From the NCBI GenBank assembly GCA_019075905.1, contig JAGXAM010000001.1, forward strand, positions 277,455 through 341,454: DNA of 64,000 nt. The letters run 5' to 3'. Every line of letters starts with the position of its first letter. Position 1 is the stretch's first letter. The notes beneath the pieces are model-generated. The model was not told where the DNA came from, ran no database searches, and worked only from the letters and a program-made list of their open reading frames with translations. Made by a program: the position numbers and the translations under genes. The stretch is from Hyphomicrobiales bacterium. Its GTDB lineage: Bacteria > Pseudomonadota > Alphaproteobacteria > Rhizobiales > Beijerinckiaceae. Below are positions 29,499-38,500 of this stretch, in pieces.

Positions 29499-30896
29499 TC
29501 AATCGATAATGGGCAGGCGCAGCGTGGCGCGCAGGCCGCCCTGCGGGCTGGTGGCCAGTGACAATGTGCCATGGTAAAGCTCGGCCAGCTCGACGACGAT
29601 GGAAAGACCAAGGCCAGAGCCCGGCTTGGATTCATCGAGCCGGCGTCCGCGTGCCAAGGCAGCGCTGCGCAAATTCTCCGGCAGGCCCGGCCCGTCGTCG
29701 TCAATATCGACCTGGATCAGCCGCCGCGCCGCGCCATCGCTGGTCTGCGACAGGCTGACCACGACCTCGTCTGCCGCCCATTTGCAGGCATTGTCGATGA
29801 GATTGCCAAAGATTTCTTCGAGATCCTGCTGCTCGCCGGCAAATTTCGGCGCAAGATCGGACGGATTGACGAGGCGCAGCCGGCGCCCGGCATAAATTTT
29901 CGGAAAGGTGCGCAGCAGCGAGTCGATCACCGGCAGGACGTCGGTCGCGCGGCCGAACGCCCCGGCGCGGGCCGCCACACGGGCGCGATCAAGATAAAAG
30001 GTCACCTGATCGCGCATGAGATGGGCCTGCTCGCGCACTTTGGCAGCAAACTGCGCCGGATCGTCATCGCTTTCATTGGCGATGACACTCAGCGGCGTCT
30101 TCAGTGCATGGGCGAGATTGCCGACCTGGGTGCGGGCGCGCTCGACAATCGCCCGGTTGGCATCGATGAGCAGATTGAGCTCGGCGGCGAGCGGGGCAAT
30201 ATCGACCGGGAAGGCCCCTTCAATATGCTCGCGCCCGCCGCGGCGAATATCGCCGACGCCTTCCTGCAGCCGTCGCAAGGGTTCAAGCCCATAATGCACC
30301 TGCAGGGCACTGGTGCCGATCAGCGCCAGCGCCAGCGCCAGAAAGGTTGCGGCCAGCGCCAGCTGAAATTTGTCGATATTGTCTTCCATGTCGCCGGTGG
30401 TGGCTGCAACCTGCACGAGATATTTGCCCTGGGCCCCGACATCGATTGCCCTTTCAACGAGGCGCAGCACACGCGCATCGGGGCCGATGACATAGCCTTC
30501 GCGCACGCTGCCAGCACCCTCCGCGACACCCTGATCGGCAAGCCGCGGCAAGTGGCTGGTGAACAGCGAGCGCGACGTGCGAATATCGCCATGGTCGCCA
30601 TCCAGCCGGGTGATCTGCCAGTACCAGCCCGAAAGCGAAATCTCGAACAGGGGCTCGCCAAGATGGGTCGGCATGGCAGTCGAGGGATCATCGGCGGTGG
30701 CGACATCGGCGATGAGCGCGTGCATGTAGACATCGAGGCGATTATCGAAATCGGCTTCGGCCGTGCGTCGATAGAGCGCTGAAAGGGCAATGCCGGCACC
30801 CAGCAGGATCACCAGACTCCAGAACGTCGCCGAGACAAACAGCCGGAAGGCAATCGAGCCACGCTGGGGTGCCCAGAATTTTGGCCAACGCGCCAT
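29499..30896 (-). CDS. Sensor histidine kinase, FeuQ-like
   Basis: 465 residues. Membrane helices near 22-44 and 186-206 bracket a periplasmic sensor domain of about 140 residues. A HAMP-like region leads to the box VGNLAHALKTPLSVIANE, containing the phospho-histidine. The ATPase has DNACKWAADEV, DDGPGLPE and GSGLGLSIVVEL. AHALKTPL rather than AHELRTPL is typical of the PhoQ/FeuQ subgroup. The start directly abuts the response regulator stop. The upstream PepSY protein is a likely periplasmic ligand, as FeuN is for FeuQ in Sinorhizobium. Function by homology would be control of envelope or cyclic glucan genes. Confidence 0.82.
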   Translation of the reverse strand: MARWPKFWAPQRGSIAFRLFVSATFWSLVILLGAGIALSALYRRTAEADFDNRLDVYMHALIADVATADDPSTAMPTHLGEPLFEISLSGWYWQITRLDGDHGDIRTSRSLFTSHLPRLADQGVAEGAGSVREGYVIGPDARVLRLVERAIDVGAQGKYLVQVAATTGDMEDNIDKFQLALAATFLALALALIGTSALQVHYGLEPLRRLQEGVGDIRRGGREHIEGAFPVDIAPLAAELNLLIDANRAIVERARTQVGNLAHALKTPLSVIANESDDDPAQFAAKVREQAHLMRDQVTFYLDRARVAARAGAFGRATDVLPVIDSLLRTFPKIYAGRRLRLVNPSDLAPKFAGEQQDLEEIFGNLIDNACKWAADEVVVSLSQTSDGAARRLIQVDIDDDGPGLPENLRSAALARGRRLDESKPGSGLGLSIVVELAELYHGTLSLATSPQGGLRATLRLPIID

Positions 30897-31589
30897 TCAG
30901 GCGGCAGGCGGCGTGGAGCCGGGCTCGACCACGAGATAACCGAGGCCCCTGATCGTCTGGATGATGTCGACACCCAGCTTTTTGCGTAATCTCCCGACAA
31001 ACACTTCTATCGTGTTGGAATCTCTGTCAAAATCCTGATCATAAAGATGCTCGACCAACTCACTGCGGGAAATCACCCGCCCGGTATGGTGCATCAGATA
31101 TGACAGCAGTCGAAATTCATGAGACGTTACTTTAATAGGATTGCCTTCAACCAGAACCCGTCCGGCCTTGGTGTCGAGGCGCACGGGGCCGCAGGCCAGT
31201 TCGCTCGATGCCAGACCGGCAGAACGGCGCACCAGCGCCCGCAGCCGCGCCAGGATTTCCTCCATGTGGAAAGGCTTGGCGACATAATCATCGGCGCCGG
31301 AATCAAAGCCGCGCACCTTGTCGTTCCAGCGGTCGCGCGCCGTGAGGATCAGCACCGGCATCTTGCGGCCGATCTTGCGCCATTCGCTCAAAACCGAAAT
31401 GCCGTCGCGACCGGGCAGGCCGAGATCAAGCACGACTGCGTCATAAGGTTCGGTCTCGCCGAGAAAAAAGCCTTCCTCGCCGTCAAATGCCTTGTCGACG
31501 GCATAGCCTGCCTGCTCCAGGGCTCCGACGAGTTGCCGGTTCAGGTCGCGATCATCTTCAACTACCAGCAACCGCATCGACACCCTCAC
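30897..31589 (-). CDS. Response regulator, FeuP-like (OmpR family)
   Basis: 230 residues. Receiver motifs are LLVVEDDRDLNRQL, the phospho-aspartate in YDAVVLDLGLPGRDG and the lysine in DYVAKPFHMEEIL. The winged-helix domain ends with IEVFVGRLRKKLG and YLVVEP. The first ATG (MRVSMRLL) overlaps the stop of the upstream PepSY gene as ATGA, which supports this start. It forms one operon with the PepSY gene and the histidine kinase. Confidence 0.88.
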   Translation of the reverse strand: MRVSMRLLVVEDDRDLNRQLVGALEQAGYAVDKAFDGEEGFFLGETEPYDAVVLDLGLPGRDGISVLSEWRKIGRKMPVLILTARDRWNDKVRGFDSGADDYVAKPFHMEEILARLRALVRRSAGLASSELACGPVRLDTKAGRVLVEGNPIKVTSHEFRLLSYLMHHTGRVISRSELVEHLYDQDFDRDSNTIEVFVGRLRKKLGVDIIQTIRGLGYLVVEPGSTPPAA

Positions 31590-31996
31590 TTCGGCTTGAT
31601 TGGATCATGTTCAGGCTTCAAGACAACCTTGTGCTTTACATGAACTTTAGGTATGCGCTTGTCGAAATCCCCATCATGGGCATCGGCAATGACGCGCAAT
31701 ATACGTCCGTCATGGCGCAGCAGGGTAATAACGTAAAAGAACCTGTCGCCACGGTGACACAATTTGCCGCCCAGCGCCTCGCCGCCATATTGCGCGGCGG
31801 CATGGCGCATGACCGGGAAGGATCGCGCCAGCTTCTGGGTGCGGATGGCGAGCCGTGCCTCGCTGACCGACAGGCATTTGGCGACAGGCCGGGGTTTCAG
31901 CGTCGCCGCATCGCCCAACGAGGCAAGAAAAAGCATAGGCGCAATCATCGCAACAATGTCCCGGAACCATGAAAGCTTGAAAATATTCATTGCCAT
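31586..31996 (-). CDS. Small periplasmic PepSY-like protein, FeuN-like
   Basis: 136 residues from MAMNIFKLSWFRD; the methionine two codons later is equally usable and the ribosome binding site is weak. A signal-peptide-like segment covers about 10-30 (VAMIAPMLFLASLGDA). Two cysteines follow (near residues 41 and 79), then a PepSY-type strand pattern, YVITLLRHDGRILRVIADAHDG, and a basic tail. Its gene overlaps the response regulator gene by 4 bases. In Sinorhizobium a small periplasmic protein, FeuN, restrains FeuQ and is encoded just upstream of feuP. Position, size and fold suggest the same job here, though sequence identity was not tested. Confidence 0.65.
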   Translation of the reverse strand: MAMNIFKLSWFRDIVAMIAPMLFLASLGDAATLKPRPVAKCLSVSEARLAIRTQKLARSFPVMRHAAAQYGGEALGGKLCHRGDRFFYVITLLRHDGRILRVIADAHDGDFDKRIPKVHVKHKVVLKPEHDPIKPK

Positions 31997-32003
31997 CAAT
32001 CTG

Positions 32004-32040
32004 TCACATGGCATGTGAACCAGCCATGAATAGCTGGTTC
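32004..32040. promoter_or_regulatory. Two adjacent inverted repeats upstream of the FeuN-like gene
   Basis: TCACATG-G-CATGTGA is a perfect 7+1+7 palindrome ending about 8 bases before the PepSY gene start. It is followed, with a one- to two-base overlap, by an 8-bp hairpin, GAACCAGC / GCTGGTTC with an 8-base loop. The first has the form of a dimeric operator. The second could be a terminator-like or leader structure between the GTA cluster and the two-component operon, though no T-run follows. Positions are good to about one base. Confidence 0.4.
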
Positions 32041-32144
32041 CGGGCTGCCGCTGTCGCAGCGCGCCAGGCATTGCTATGCCCGGCGCAACCACGAATGCTG
32101 CGAAAATAGCAAATCCTGAGGCCATCGCAAGCTGGCGCCGCCCG

Positions 32145-32360
32145 TCAGCCGATTTTGGCGGTCGCCCGGTAGCGCCCGACGATGGCATTGATGCCGCCAA
32201 GCAGGGCGGTGAGCGCCGAGCCGAAGGCGCCGATATTGCCGGTGCGCCACGCCATGACACCGCCGCAGGCCGACGAGCCGATGACGGCGAGGGCCGACCA
32301 TACCGTCTGCGAGGCCCAGAACGGCTTGCTCCCGTTCATGATTTTGCTTGCCGTATCCAT
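32145..32360 (-). CDS. Candidate holin from an in-frame internal start
   Basis: An ATG at 32360, inside and in frame with the endolysin gene, is preceded by AGGAGT at ideal spacing (4 bases), the best ribosome binding site in the neighbourhood. It would yield a 71-residue protein, MDTASKIMNGSKPFWASQTV onward, with two membrane segments (about 20-37 and 45-63) and a basic tail. The size and topology suit a small holin. It is either a separate product nested in the endolysin frame, or the two genes fused after loss of an intervening stop. Confidence 0.55.
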   Translation of the reverse strand: MDTASKIMNGSKPFWASQTVWSALAVIGSSACGGVMAWRTGNIGAFGSALTALLGGINAIVGRYRATAKIG

Positions 32361-32930
32361 GTTCACTCCTTGTGGCTGGGGGTGCGCTGGCACCCGGATG
32401 ATACCGTCGCCCGATGCGGCGGAAGGGGAAGGCGCGGCCATGGCGAGGCTCGCGGCTTCCACCGCCAGCACCCGCGCCCGCCAGCCGCGTCCAAAAATGT
32501 GAAAGGTTTTCAGGCGCTCAAGAAAGGCCAGGCGCGCCTGCGTGAAGGCCTTGATCATGACCCGTGGCGGGCGCGCGGTTATGGCGGCGGCAAGGGCGGC
32601 AGCGTCGGGCGCGCCCGAGACTTTGCGCAAATAGGCGAGCGCCCGGCCCGGCCCGGAATTGACGGCGCAATCGAAGGCCGCACAATCGAGCCCGCCCGGC
32701 AGGGCCTCGGCATTGATCGCCTCCCAATAGAGCTGGCGATAGATGGTTGCGGCTTCGGCTCTGGTGAGCGCCTTGACCTCGGCCTTCGAGACCGGGCGCG
32801 CGCGCACTTTCGCCAGCGTCGCCCGGGTCACGCCGAAATTAGTGGCACCGCCGGGATCGGCGGGATTGTCGCTGTAACCGCCTTCCCAGCGCAGGGTCAG
32901 CGCCAGGGCAGCATCAAAATTGCTTCGCAT
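32145..32930 (-). CDS. GTA endolysin: GH108 N-acetylmuramidase fused to a holin-like tail
   Basis: 261 residues. The N-terminal domain carries the GH108 signature WEGGYSDNPADPGGATNFG with catalytic Glu16, and a peptidoglycan-binding region to about residue 165. A low-complexity linker follows. The last 70 residues contain two hydrophobic stretches (ALAVIGSSACGGVMAW and FGSALTALLGGINAIV) like a small holin. The RcGTA endolysin is also GH108, but its gene and the holin gene lie outside the main cluster; here lysis is appended to the 3' end. No signal peptide is seen, consistent with holin-dependent release. Confidence 0.8.
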   Translation of the reverse strand: MRSNFDAALALTLRWEGGYSDNPADPGGATNFGVTRATLAKVRARPVSKAEVKALTRAEAATIYRQLYWEAINAEALPGGLDCAAFDCAVNSGPGRALAYLRKVSGAPDAAALAAAITARPPRVMIKAFTQARLAFLERLKTFHIFGRGWRARVLAVEAASLAMAAPSPSAASGDGIIRVPAHPQPQGVNMDTASKIMNGSKPFWASQTVWSALAVIGSSACGGVMAWRTGNIGAFGSALTALLGGINAIVGRYRATAKIG

Positions 32931-32978
32931 TGATCCGGTCTCCTGTGAAATTGCTCCAAGCCGCCCGGGAAAGCGGCG

Positions 32979-33471
32979 TCAGCCGGCCTGCAGGGTGACG
33001 CGCTCGTGGCCGCGATCAAGCAGGTCCGAGACCAGCATTTCCGGGGTCATGCCGCGGCGCGCCAGTTTCAGGCCGCCGGCATCGAGCACCGCGGCACAAA
33101 GCAGCGAGCACACTTGCCCCGCCTGCCGGTGGCGTCAGCCCGAGGCCGACGGCCGCGCAGGCGAGCCAGGAATAATCCTTGTCGAGCAGATCCAGCGCCT
33201 TCGCCTCGATGGCTGCCGACCAGCCGAGGCCGGTAGCGATCCAGTCGAGCTGCGCGTGGTCGCGCACCAGTTTCGAGAGACAGAAGATACCGGTTTCATG
33301 GCCGCCCTGGCTCTGGATCACCCACAGGTGCTGGTGGCTCCACCAGGCGATGGCGACATGGCTGTAATCACCGCCCGTCACCCGGCGGATGAATTCCGAC
33401 ACGGCGCCGGTGCCGCGCCAGGCGATCACATCGCCGGATTTGATGCTGGCGCGAGCGCGTTGATAATTCAT
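32979..33471 (-). pseudogene. YiiX/NlpC-P60-like hydrolase gene, frameshifted in a G run
   Basis: The intact part begins MNYQRARASIKSGDVIAWRG and has the permuted NlpC/P60 (YiiX-type) layout: GDYSHVAIAWW with the catalytic histidine early, and a conserved LDKDYSWLACAAVGLGL later. After LTPPAGG the original frame reads Arg/Gly-rich nonsense to 33016. Skipping one G of the GGGG run (plus strand 33117-33120) restores GQVCSLLCAAVLDAGGLKLA and a normal end at 32979. So the gene carries one extra base, through mutation, sequencing error or, less likely, recoding. It overlaps the preceding gene by 4 bases. Probably a tail- or lysis-associated cell-wall or lipid hydrolase. Confidence 0.75.
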
Positions 33472-34046
33472 GACGCGATCCCCAGGGCCTTGGCGGCCTT
33501 GGCGGCCTCGGCCTGGCTGGCGCTGAGAGCGGCGGCCAGCGCCGCGTCGTCCGCGGCGGCGGCAATGGCGGCTTGCGCCCGGCTGCGCAGGGCAATGATG
33601 GCGGCGACCACAGCGCCATAGGCGGTGGATTTGGCCAGCACGCCTTGCGCGAGGACGCCGAGGGCTTCGGCGTGAGCGGGCGTGCCCTGCGCGGCAAGGA
33701 GGGCCGACAGCAACGGGGTCGGCACCAGCGCTGCCGGTTGCTGCCCCTTCCCTTCAACAAACGCGCGCGCCTCGATGACCTGCAGCGGCCATGAGGCTTG
33801 CTCGGCCGCCGGAAATGACGCGGTGAGGCGGGCCGAGAGCCGGTCGGCAAAGGCCACGATTTGCTGGCTTGCCTCAGCCTTGCGGTCGGCGAGCGACGGC
33901 CCCGTCGCCGGCAAGGGCTGGTTACCAGCCTTGAGCCAGGCCTGATAGGCCTGCCAGTCGCGATTGTGCTGATCTTCCGGAATAAAGGCATCGTCGGCAA
34001 GGCGCCGCACACCCGCCCCGGCAGACCCGACGCTCTGATAATTCAT
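33468..34046 (-). CDS. Hypothetical protein of the GTA accessory block, tail-fibre-assembly-like
   Basis: 192 residues from MNYQSVGSAGAGVRRLADDA. The first part, FIPEDQHNRDWQAYQAWLKA, recalls the N-terminal segment of phage tail-fibre assembly proteins (DUF4376/XkdW-like). The rest is Ala-rich and helical (SLADRKAEASQQIVAFADRL; ALRSRAQAAIAAAADDAALA), without membrane segments. It starts one base after the DUF2793 gene ends and overlaps the YiiX-like gene by ATGA, so it belongs to the late operon. Function inferred from position only. Confidence 0.6.
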   Translation of the reverse strand: MNYQSVGSAGAGVRRLADDAFIPEDQHNRDWQAYQAWLKAGNQPLPATGPSLADRKAEASQQIVAFADRLSARLTASFPAAEQASWPLQVIEARAFVEGKGQQPAALVPTPLLSALLAAQGTPAHAEALGVLAQGVLAKSTAYGAVVAAIIALRSRAQAAIAAAADDAALAAALSASQAEAAKAAKALGIAS

Positions 34047-34047
34047 G

Positions 34048-35481
34048 TCATATCTCCGCGGAAAATTGCAGGTTGGCATTGAGCAGGAATCCGGGCTGGT
34101 TGGCCGCAGTGGCCGGAGAGCCGGATTTGAAGGCAATGGCAAAAACACTGGCCGCCTGCATGCTGAAGCTGGCAATGTCGGTGGATGACACCGTTCCCGA
34201 GCCGACGCCGAAGAGATAGACCAGCCCGGTGTCGACGAGGGCCGCCGTCGGCATGGCCCGCATTTGCGCGATGACGCCGTAACCGGCCGCATTGCCGGGC
34301 CCCCATGACATGACGAAAACCCCGCCCTGCAGCGCCTGAAAATAGCGCTGGCACAACAGCATCTCGATGCTTGCGGGCCGGCGCTCGAAGCTGGTTGCCA
34401 CCAGGCCCTGCTCGAATTGCGGCAGCTGCAGGGTGCCCGCCGAAAACTCGATATTGGTCTGGGTATTGACGCTGAGACCGGCGACGGGCAGCGGCAGGCT
34501 GGCGTAGTTTCCGGTGCCAGCGTTGCCGGTTCCCTGCCACACACGGGCTGCGGCGCTGCCGGCCTGCGACAGGATATAGCTGCCGCCAGCAATCATGCCG
34601 GCTTCAACAGGCAGGATGAGCGAGCCGGCGGTGATGGTCAGCACCGTGTCGATGCCGCTGGCGGCACAATTATAGGTCGCGCCGCCGGCCCCGGCCCTGA
34701 CGCCATCATGGCCGTAAGCCCCGGCGGCCAGCGTCACCGTGCCGGCGACACCGCGCTGGTTGATGCCAAAATTGGCATTGCGCAGCAGATTGCGGAAGCC
34801 GGGCAACAATGCGGCACCGCTCGGGAAGCTCACCAGCCCGGAGGCATTGTCGATGGCGATGGCCTCATGCCAGCTGGCACCGTCGGGGGAAACCTTGATG
34901 TGGAAATGATCATCCCCGGCAAGGCCGGTTTCGGCCCGGCCGGAGAAGGCATCCTGATAGAGCTGTGAGACTGTATTGCCGGCTGCCGCCTTGTTGAGCA
35001 CGAGGCGCATGTCGCCGGTGCCGCCCGCTGTGGTGGCAAGAGCATTGAACAGCGCTGCATTCAGGGTCGCCGACAAGGGGTTTTGCGCGGTTGCTGTGGC
35101 ATTGATGCCCAGCAGGTCGAGATTCTGTGCCGCCTTGATGAGCGAGAGCACATCGACGAAGGCGGTGCCGTTGAAAATCAGCAGCACGCCGTCGGCCTCG
35201 CTGAAGCAGCGCCAGCCGGGCACAGGTGTCAGAAAGGTCCAGGCGCCGTCCTGCCAGGTGGCAATCGCGCCATCATGGCCGGCAAAGGCGCCGGTGGCGC
35301 CGGTGCCGAGCAACAGGCGCTGGCCTTCCAGCGGCATTGCTGGCGGGGCGGTGACATTGCGGGCGCTGACCGAGAGCTGCACGACGCAATCGAGCAGGCT
35401 GAGGGCGGCATTGTGGGTGACGTGCTTTTGCGCTTGCGCCGCGTCGATGAACGGCAGCGCCAGATGGTCGGTGGTGCTCAT
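34048..35481 (-). CDS. DUF2793 tail appendage protein
   Basis: 477 residues. The N-terminal domain (about 1-115), with LPFIDAAQAQKHVTHNAALSL and WRCFSEADGVLLIFNGTAF, is DUF2793, found almost always next to GTA or phage gp15 genes. The C-terminal half includes NLLRNANFGINQRG and AGAYGHDGVRAGAGGATYNC, a beta-rich module seen in many phage tail fibres, and ends with SAEI. It probably forms a receptor-binding or tail-tip appendage of the GTA particle. It lies 24 bases after the gp15 stop. Confidence 0.8.
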   Translation of the reverse strand: MSTTDHLALPFIDAAQAQKHVTHNAALSLLDCVVQLSVSARNVTAPPAMPLEGQRLLLGTGATGAFAGHDGAIATWQDGAWTFLTPVPGWRCFSEADGVLLIFNGTAFVDVLSLIKAAQNLDLLGINATATAQNPLSATLNAALFNALATTAGGTGDMRLVLNKAAAGNTVSQLYQDAFSGRAETGLAGDDHFHIKVSPDGASWHEAIAIDNASGLVSFPSGAALLPGFRNLLRNANFGINQRGVAGTVTLAAGAYGHDGVRAGAGGATYNCAASGIDTVLTITAGSLILPVEAGMIAGGSYILSQAGSAAARVWQGTGNAGTGNYASLPLPVAGLSVNTQTNIEFSAGTLQLPQFEQGLVATSFERRPASIEMLLCQRYFQALQGGVFVMSWGPGNAAGYGVIAQMRAMPTAALVDTGLVYLFGVGSGTVSSTDIASFSMQAASVFAIAFKSGSPATAANQPGFLLNANLQFSAEI

Positions 35482-35505
35482 GAAAAAAGCCTGCTGGTTG
35501 GGAGT

Positions 35506-38500
35506 TCAGGTGACGGCGAGCGTGACATTGAGCGGGAAGCCGCGCCCGACGGCGGCACTCAACTGGTAGATCGCGAGCGCCAGCGTGGCTTGCGGGGCAC
35601 CAAAATCGGCGAGTTCATCGGCGGCGGCGTAAAGCACCAGAGGGGTTGACGTGCCAAGGGTGCGTTTGACGACGCCCTCGCCGAGAATGTCGATCTGATA
35701 GGCCTCGCTGGCCTCGCCCAGCGGAATTTCGATCTGGTCCCAGCCATCGCTTCCCAGCCGCCCGCGACGGATGAACGTGATGGTAATGCCCGCAGCGCTA
35801 CGCTGCGCCAGTGCCTGCACCGGATGATAGGGCATCAGCGCCAGCGCGCCAGCGGCGGCGTTCAGGGTGACATAGCTCGCGTCGGTATAATCGCGGCTCG
35901 CCGGGCCGGCCTTCCAGGTCTGGGCGAGACCCTGCGCCGGGGCCCCGGTGCCGAGCGCCAGCAGGGCGCTGTTGAGCAGCACCACTGTGGCCCCCGCCGG
36001 AACAAAGCGCTGGCACAGCGCATCGGCGCCGCCAAGACCGCGCAGCAATCTCGAAAGCTGGTAGGTTTGCGGGCCGACCAGCGTGGCAAGGGCGAAGCCG
36101 AAAATCTCCCAGGTGCCGTCCGCACCCTGGATCGCCATATTGGCGGCACCCGCCAGCATTTGCGTATCGCCGACTGACGACAGGGTGCCAAAGCCGATCC
36201 TGACGGTGAGGCTGTTGGCCGGATCAATGCGGCTGGCCGGCCCCGGCCCGAGCGGACCGAGGGTCGTGCCGATGATCGCGGCTTGTGTGATGGTGGCAAA
36301 GAGACTGAAGCTTTGCGCATCCGCCGCCTGATAGACCGAAATGGCACCCGGCCACGGCGTCGCGCTGACCGCCATATATTGCAGCACCGCCGGATCGGCT
36401 GTGGCTATGGCGAGATCGAGAATCACCACCTGCGGCGGGCCGGGAATCGCTGGGCTGGCGACCGGAGACAACGGCATGTCGCGCGCCTGCTTGTCATAGA
36501 CATCGGGTTCCACGGCCCGCGCCTCGATCTTGCGGCCCGCGCCATCGGTGATCTTGCTGATACGCATTAGCCTGCTGGCACCTGCCACCGGCAGATAGAC
36601 AGCATCGCCCGGCTCAAGCGCCACCAGCCCCGGCCGCAGGGTGAAGGTCGCGGTCTCGCGCTGCACCCATAAATCCTCGAGCCACATATCGGCGAGCCGC
36701 TGCGCCTCGCCCATTCGCAGAATGGCGGCGCTGTTGGCCTCAAGATCGCGCTGGGCATAGCCCGTGAGGCGGCGCGACAGGGCCGTCGCCGCGCGGTAAT
36801 AGCGTTCGGAATCGGAAAAACTCAAGGCGAGTTCGCGCGGCAGCGCCGAATCCTCGCTGCGTGTCAGCGTCACCAGCCGGCCCTGACGGTCCGGCACCAG
36901 ATCGGCAGTCGTCAGGCTCGCCGCCGCCGTCTGGCTGCGCGGCGCACAGCGCAGATGCCCGGCGCTGGCCAGAACGTTGAAACCATACATGGCCGCCAGC
37001 GGCTCGATGGCACCGCGCGCCGTGAGGGTGCGGTCAAGCACATAGCCATCGAGCAGGCCGTCGAGTTGCGGCTGGTCGATCAGGGCTTGCAAGTCCGGGG
37101 TTTCATGCAGCAAGGCCGGGAGCAGGTCCTCAAGATCCACACTCTCCAGCCGGCCATTCAGCCAATGGCCGGTGGCATAGTTCACGGCATCGGCCCAGAC
37201 GCCCGACTGCTCGGGGAAGGCCGGGAACGGGCGTGCATCCCAGGCCCACAGATAGATGCGGGCGGGATCGACCATCGGGCCGCCATAAAGCGGGGAAGAA
37301 GGGTTGCTGCCCGCGACAAAGCCCGGCTGCGCGCTGTCAAAATGGCTGATGACGGCCTTCAGCGCCCGCAACTGGATGAGATCGTCACGCCCGCCGCGCG
37401 AGAACGGCGGCAGGCCGTTTTCCGAGGATTTCGGATCGGGAAACACATTCGGGGCGTTGGTGCCGCGATCGACCGCCGGGCACCCGGTCTCGATCAGCCA
37501 GACCGGCTTGGACATCGGCACCCAGCCGGTGGCGCTGGCCAGTTCGACGCCATTGACGCGCTCGACATGCGGGTTCGACCAGAAGCCGACCAGATCCTTG
37601 GCACGAAACATCCACGGCTTGTTATAGGCGCCGTCGGTAATCGGGGTTCGCTTCTGCGCGAAGCGATCAGCCGCCGAGGCATAATAATAATCATAGGCTT
37701 CACCTGCCGAGACATTGGCACCAAGATAGCCTTGCTGATGCACCGAGGCAGCGAGGCGGGCATCGAGGTGATCCGAGCCGTCGCGCCAGTCGGACAGCGG
37801 CCAGTAGGCATCGAGGCCGGTGAAATCGCAATGCGGCGAGCCCCAGACGGCATCAAGCGGAAAGCGCACCTCGGCCCCACCGCCAAGCACATGCGTTCCA
37901 TATTCGCTCCAGTCGGCGGCATAAGAGACTTTGGTGGCGGCACCCAGCACGCCCTTGACGTCGGCGCAAAGCTGCGCCAGCGCCAGGGCCGCCGGGTAAA
38001 TTCCGCTGGCGGAGCGCACCCGCGTCAGGCTCGCCAGTTCCGAGCCCACGAGGAAGGTATCGACGCCGCCGGCGGCAGCGCAAAGGGCGGCATAATGCAG
38101 GATGAACTGCCGGAACGACCATTCACCGGGGGGCGGCGCCGGTGAGCCGAAAAATGCTGCGACCTGCGCGCCTGCTGCCGGCGTCGCATCCACCGTGCCG
38201 GGCTGGCCGGGCGCCGGATAGCAGGTGATGCGTCCGCGCCACGGATAGGGTGCCTGCGTGCCCGCTGCTGACCAAGGATCAGGCAGGCTATTGCCATCAG
38301 CAATGTCCATCATCACGAAGGGATAGAAAGTGACTCCAAGGCCGCGGGCTTTCAGGTCGCCTATCGCGGCGCTGACGGAAGCATCGGTCGGTGTGCCGCC
38401 ATAGGATGGCTGGCCATTATAAAGCGACACTGGCGTTGCCTGCGCCCTCGCCAGCCCGGCCACCTGCCAGTCACCACCGAGCACCAGCTTGCTGGTATCC

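Noticed and set aside
33117..33120. Programmed ribosomal frameshift in the YiiX-like gene
   Set aside because: Restoring the frame needs a +1 shift on GGGG, without a rare codon, stop or stimulatory structure visible; mutation or sequence error is simpler.
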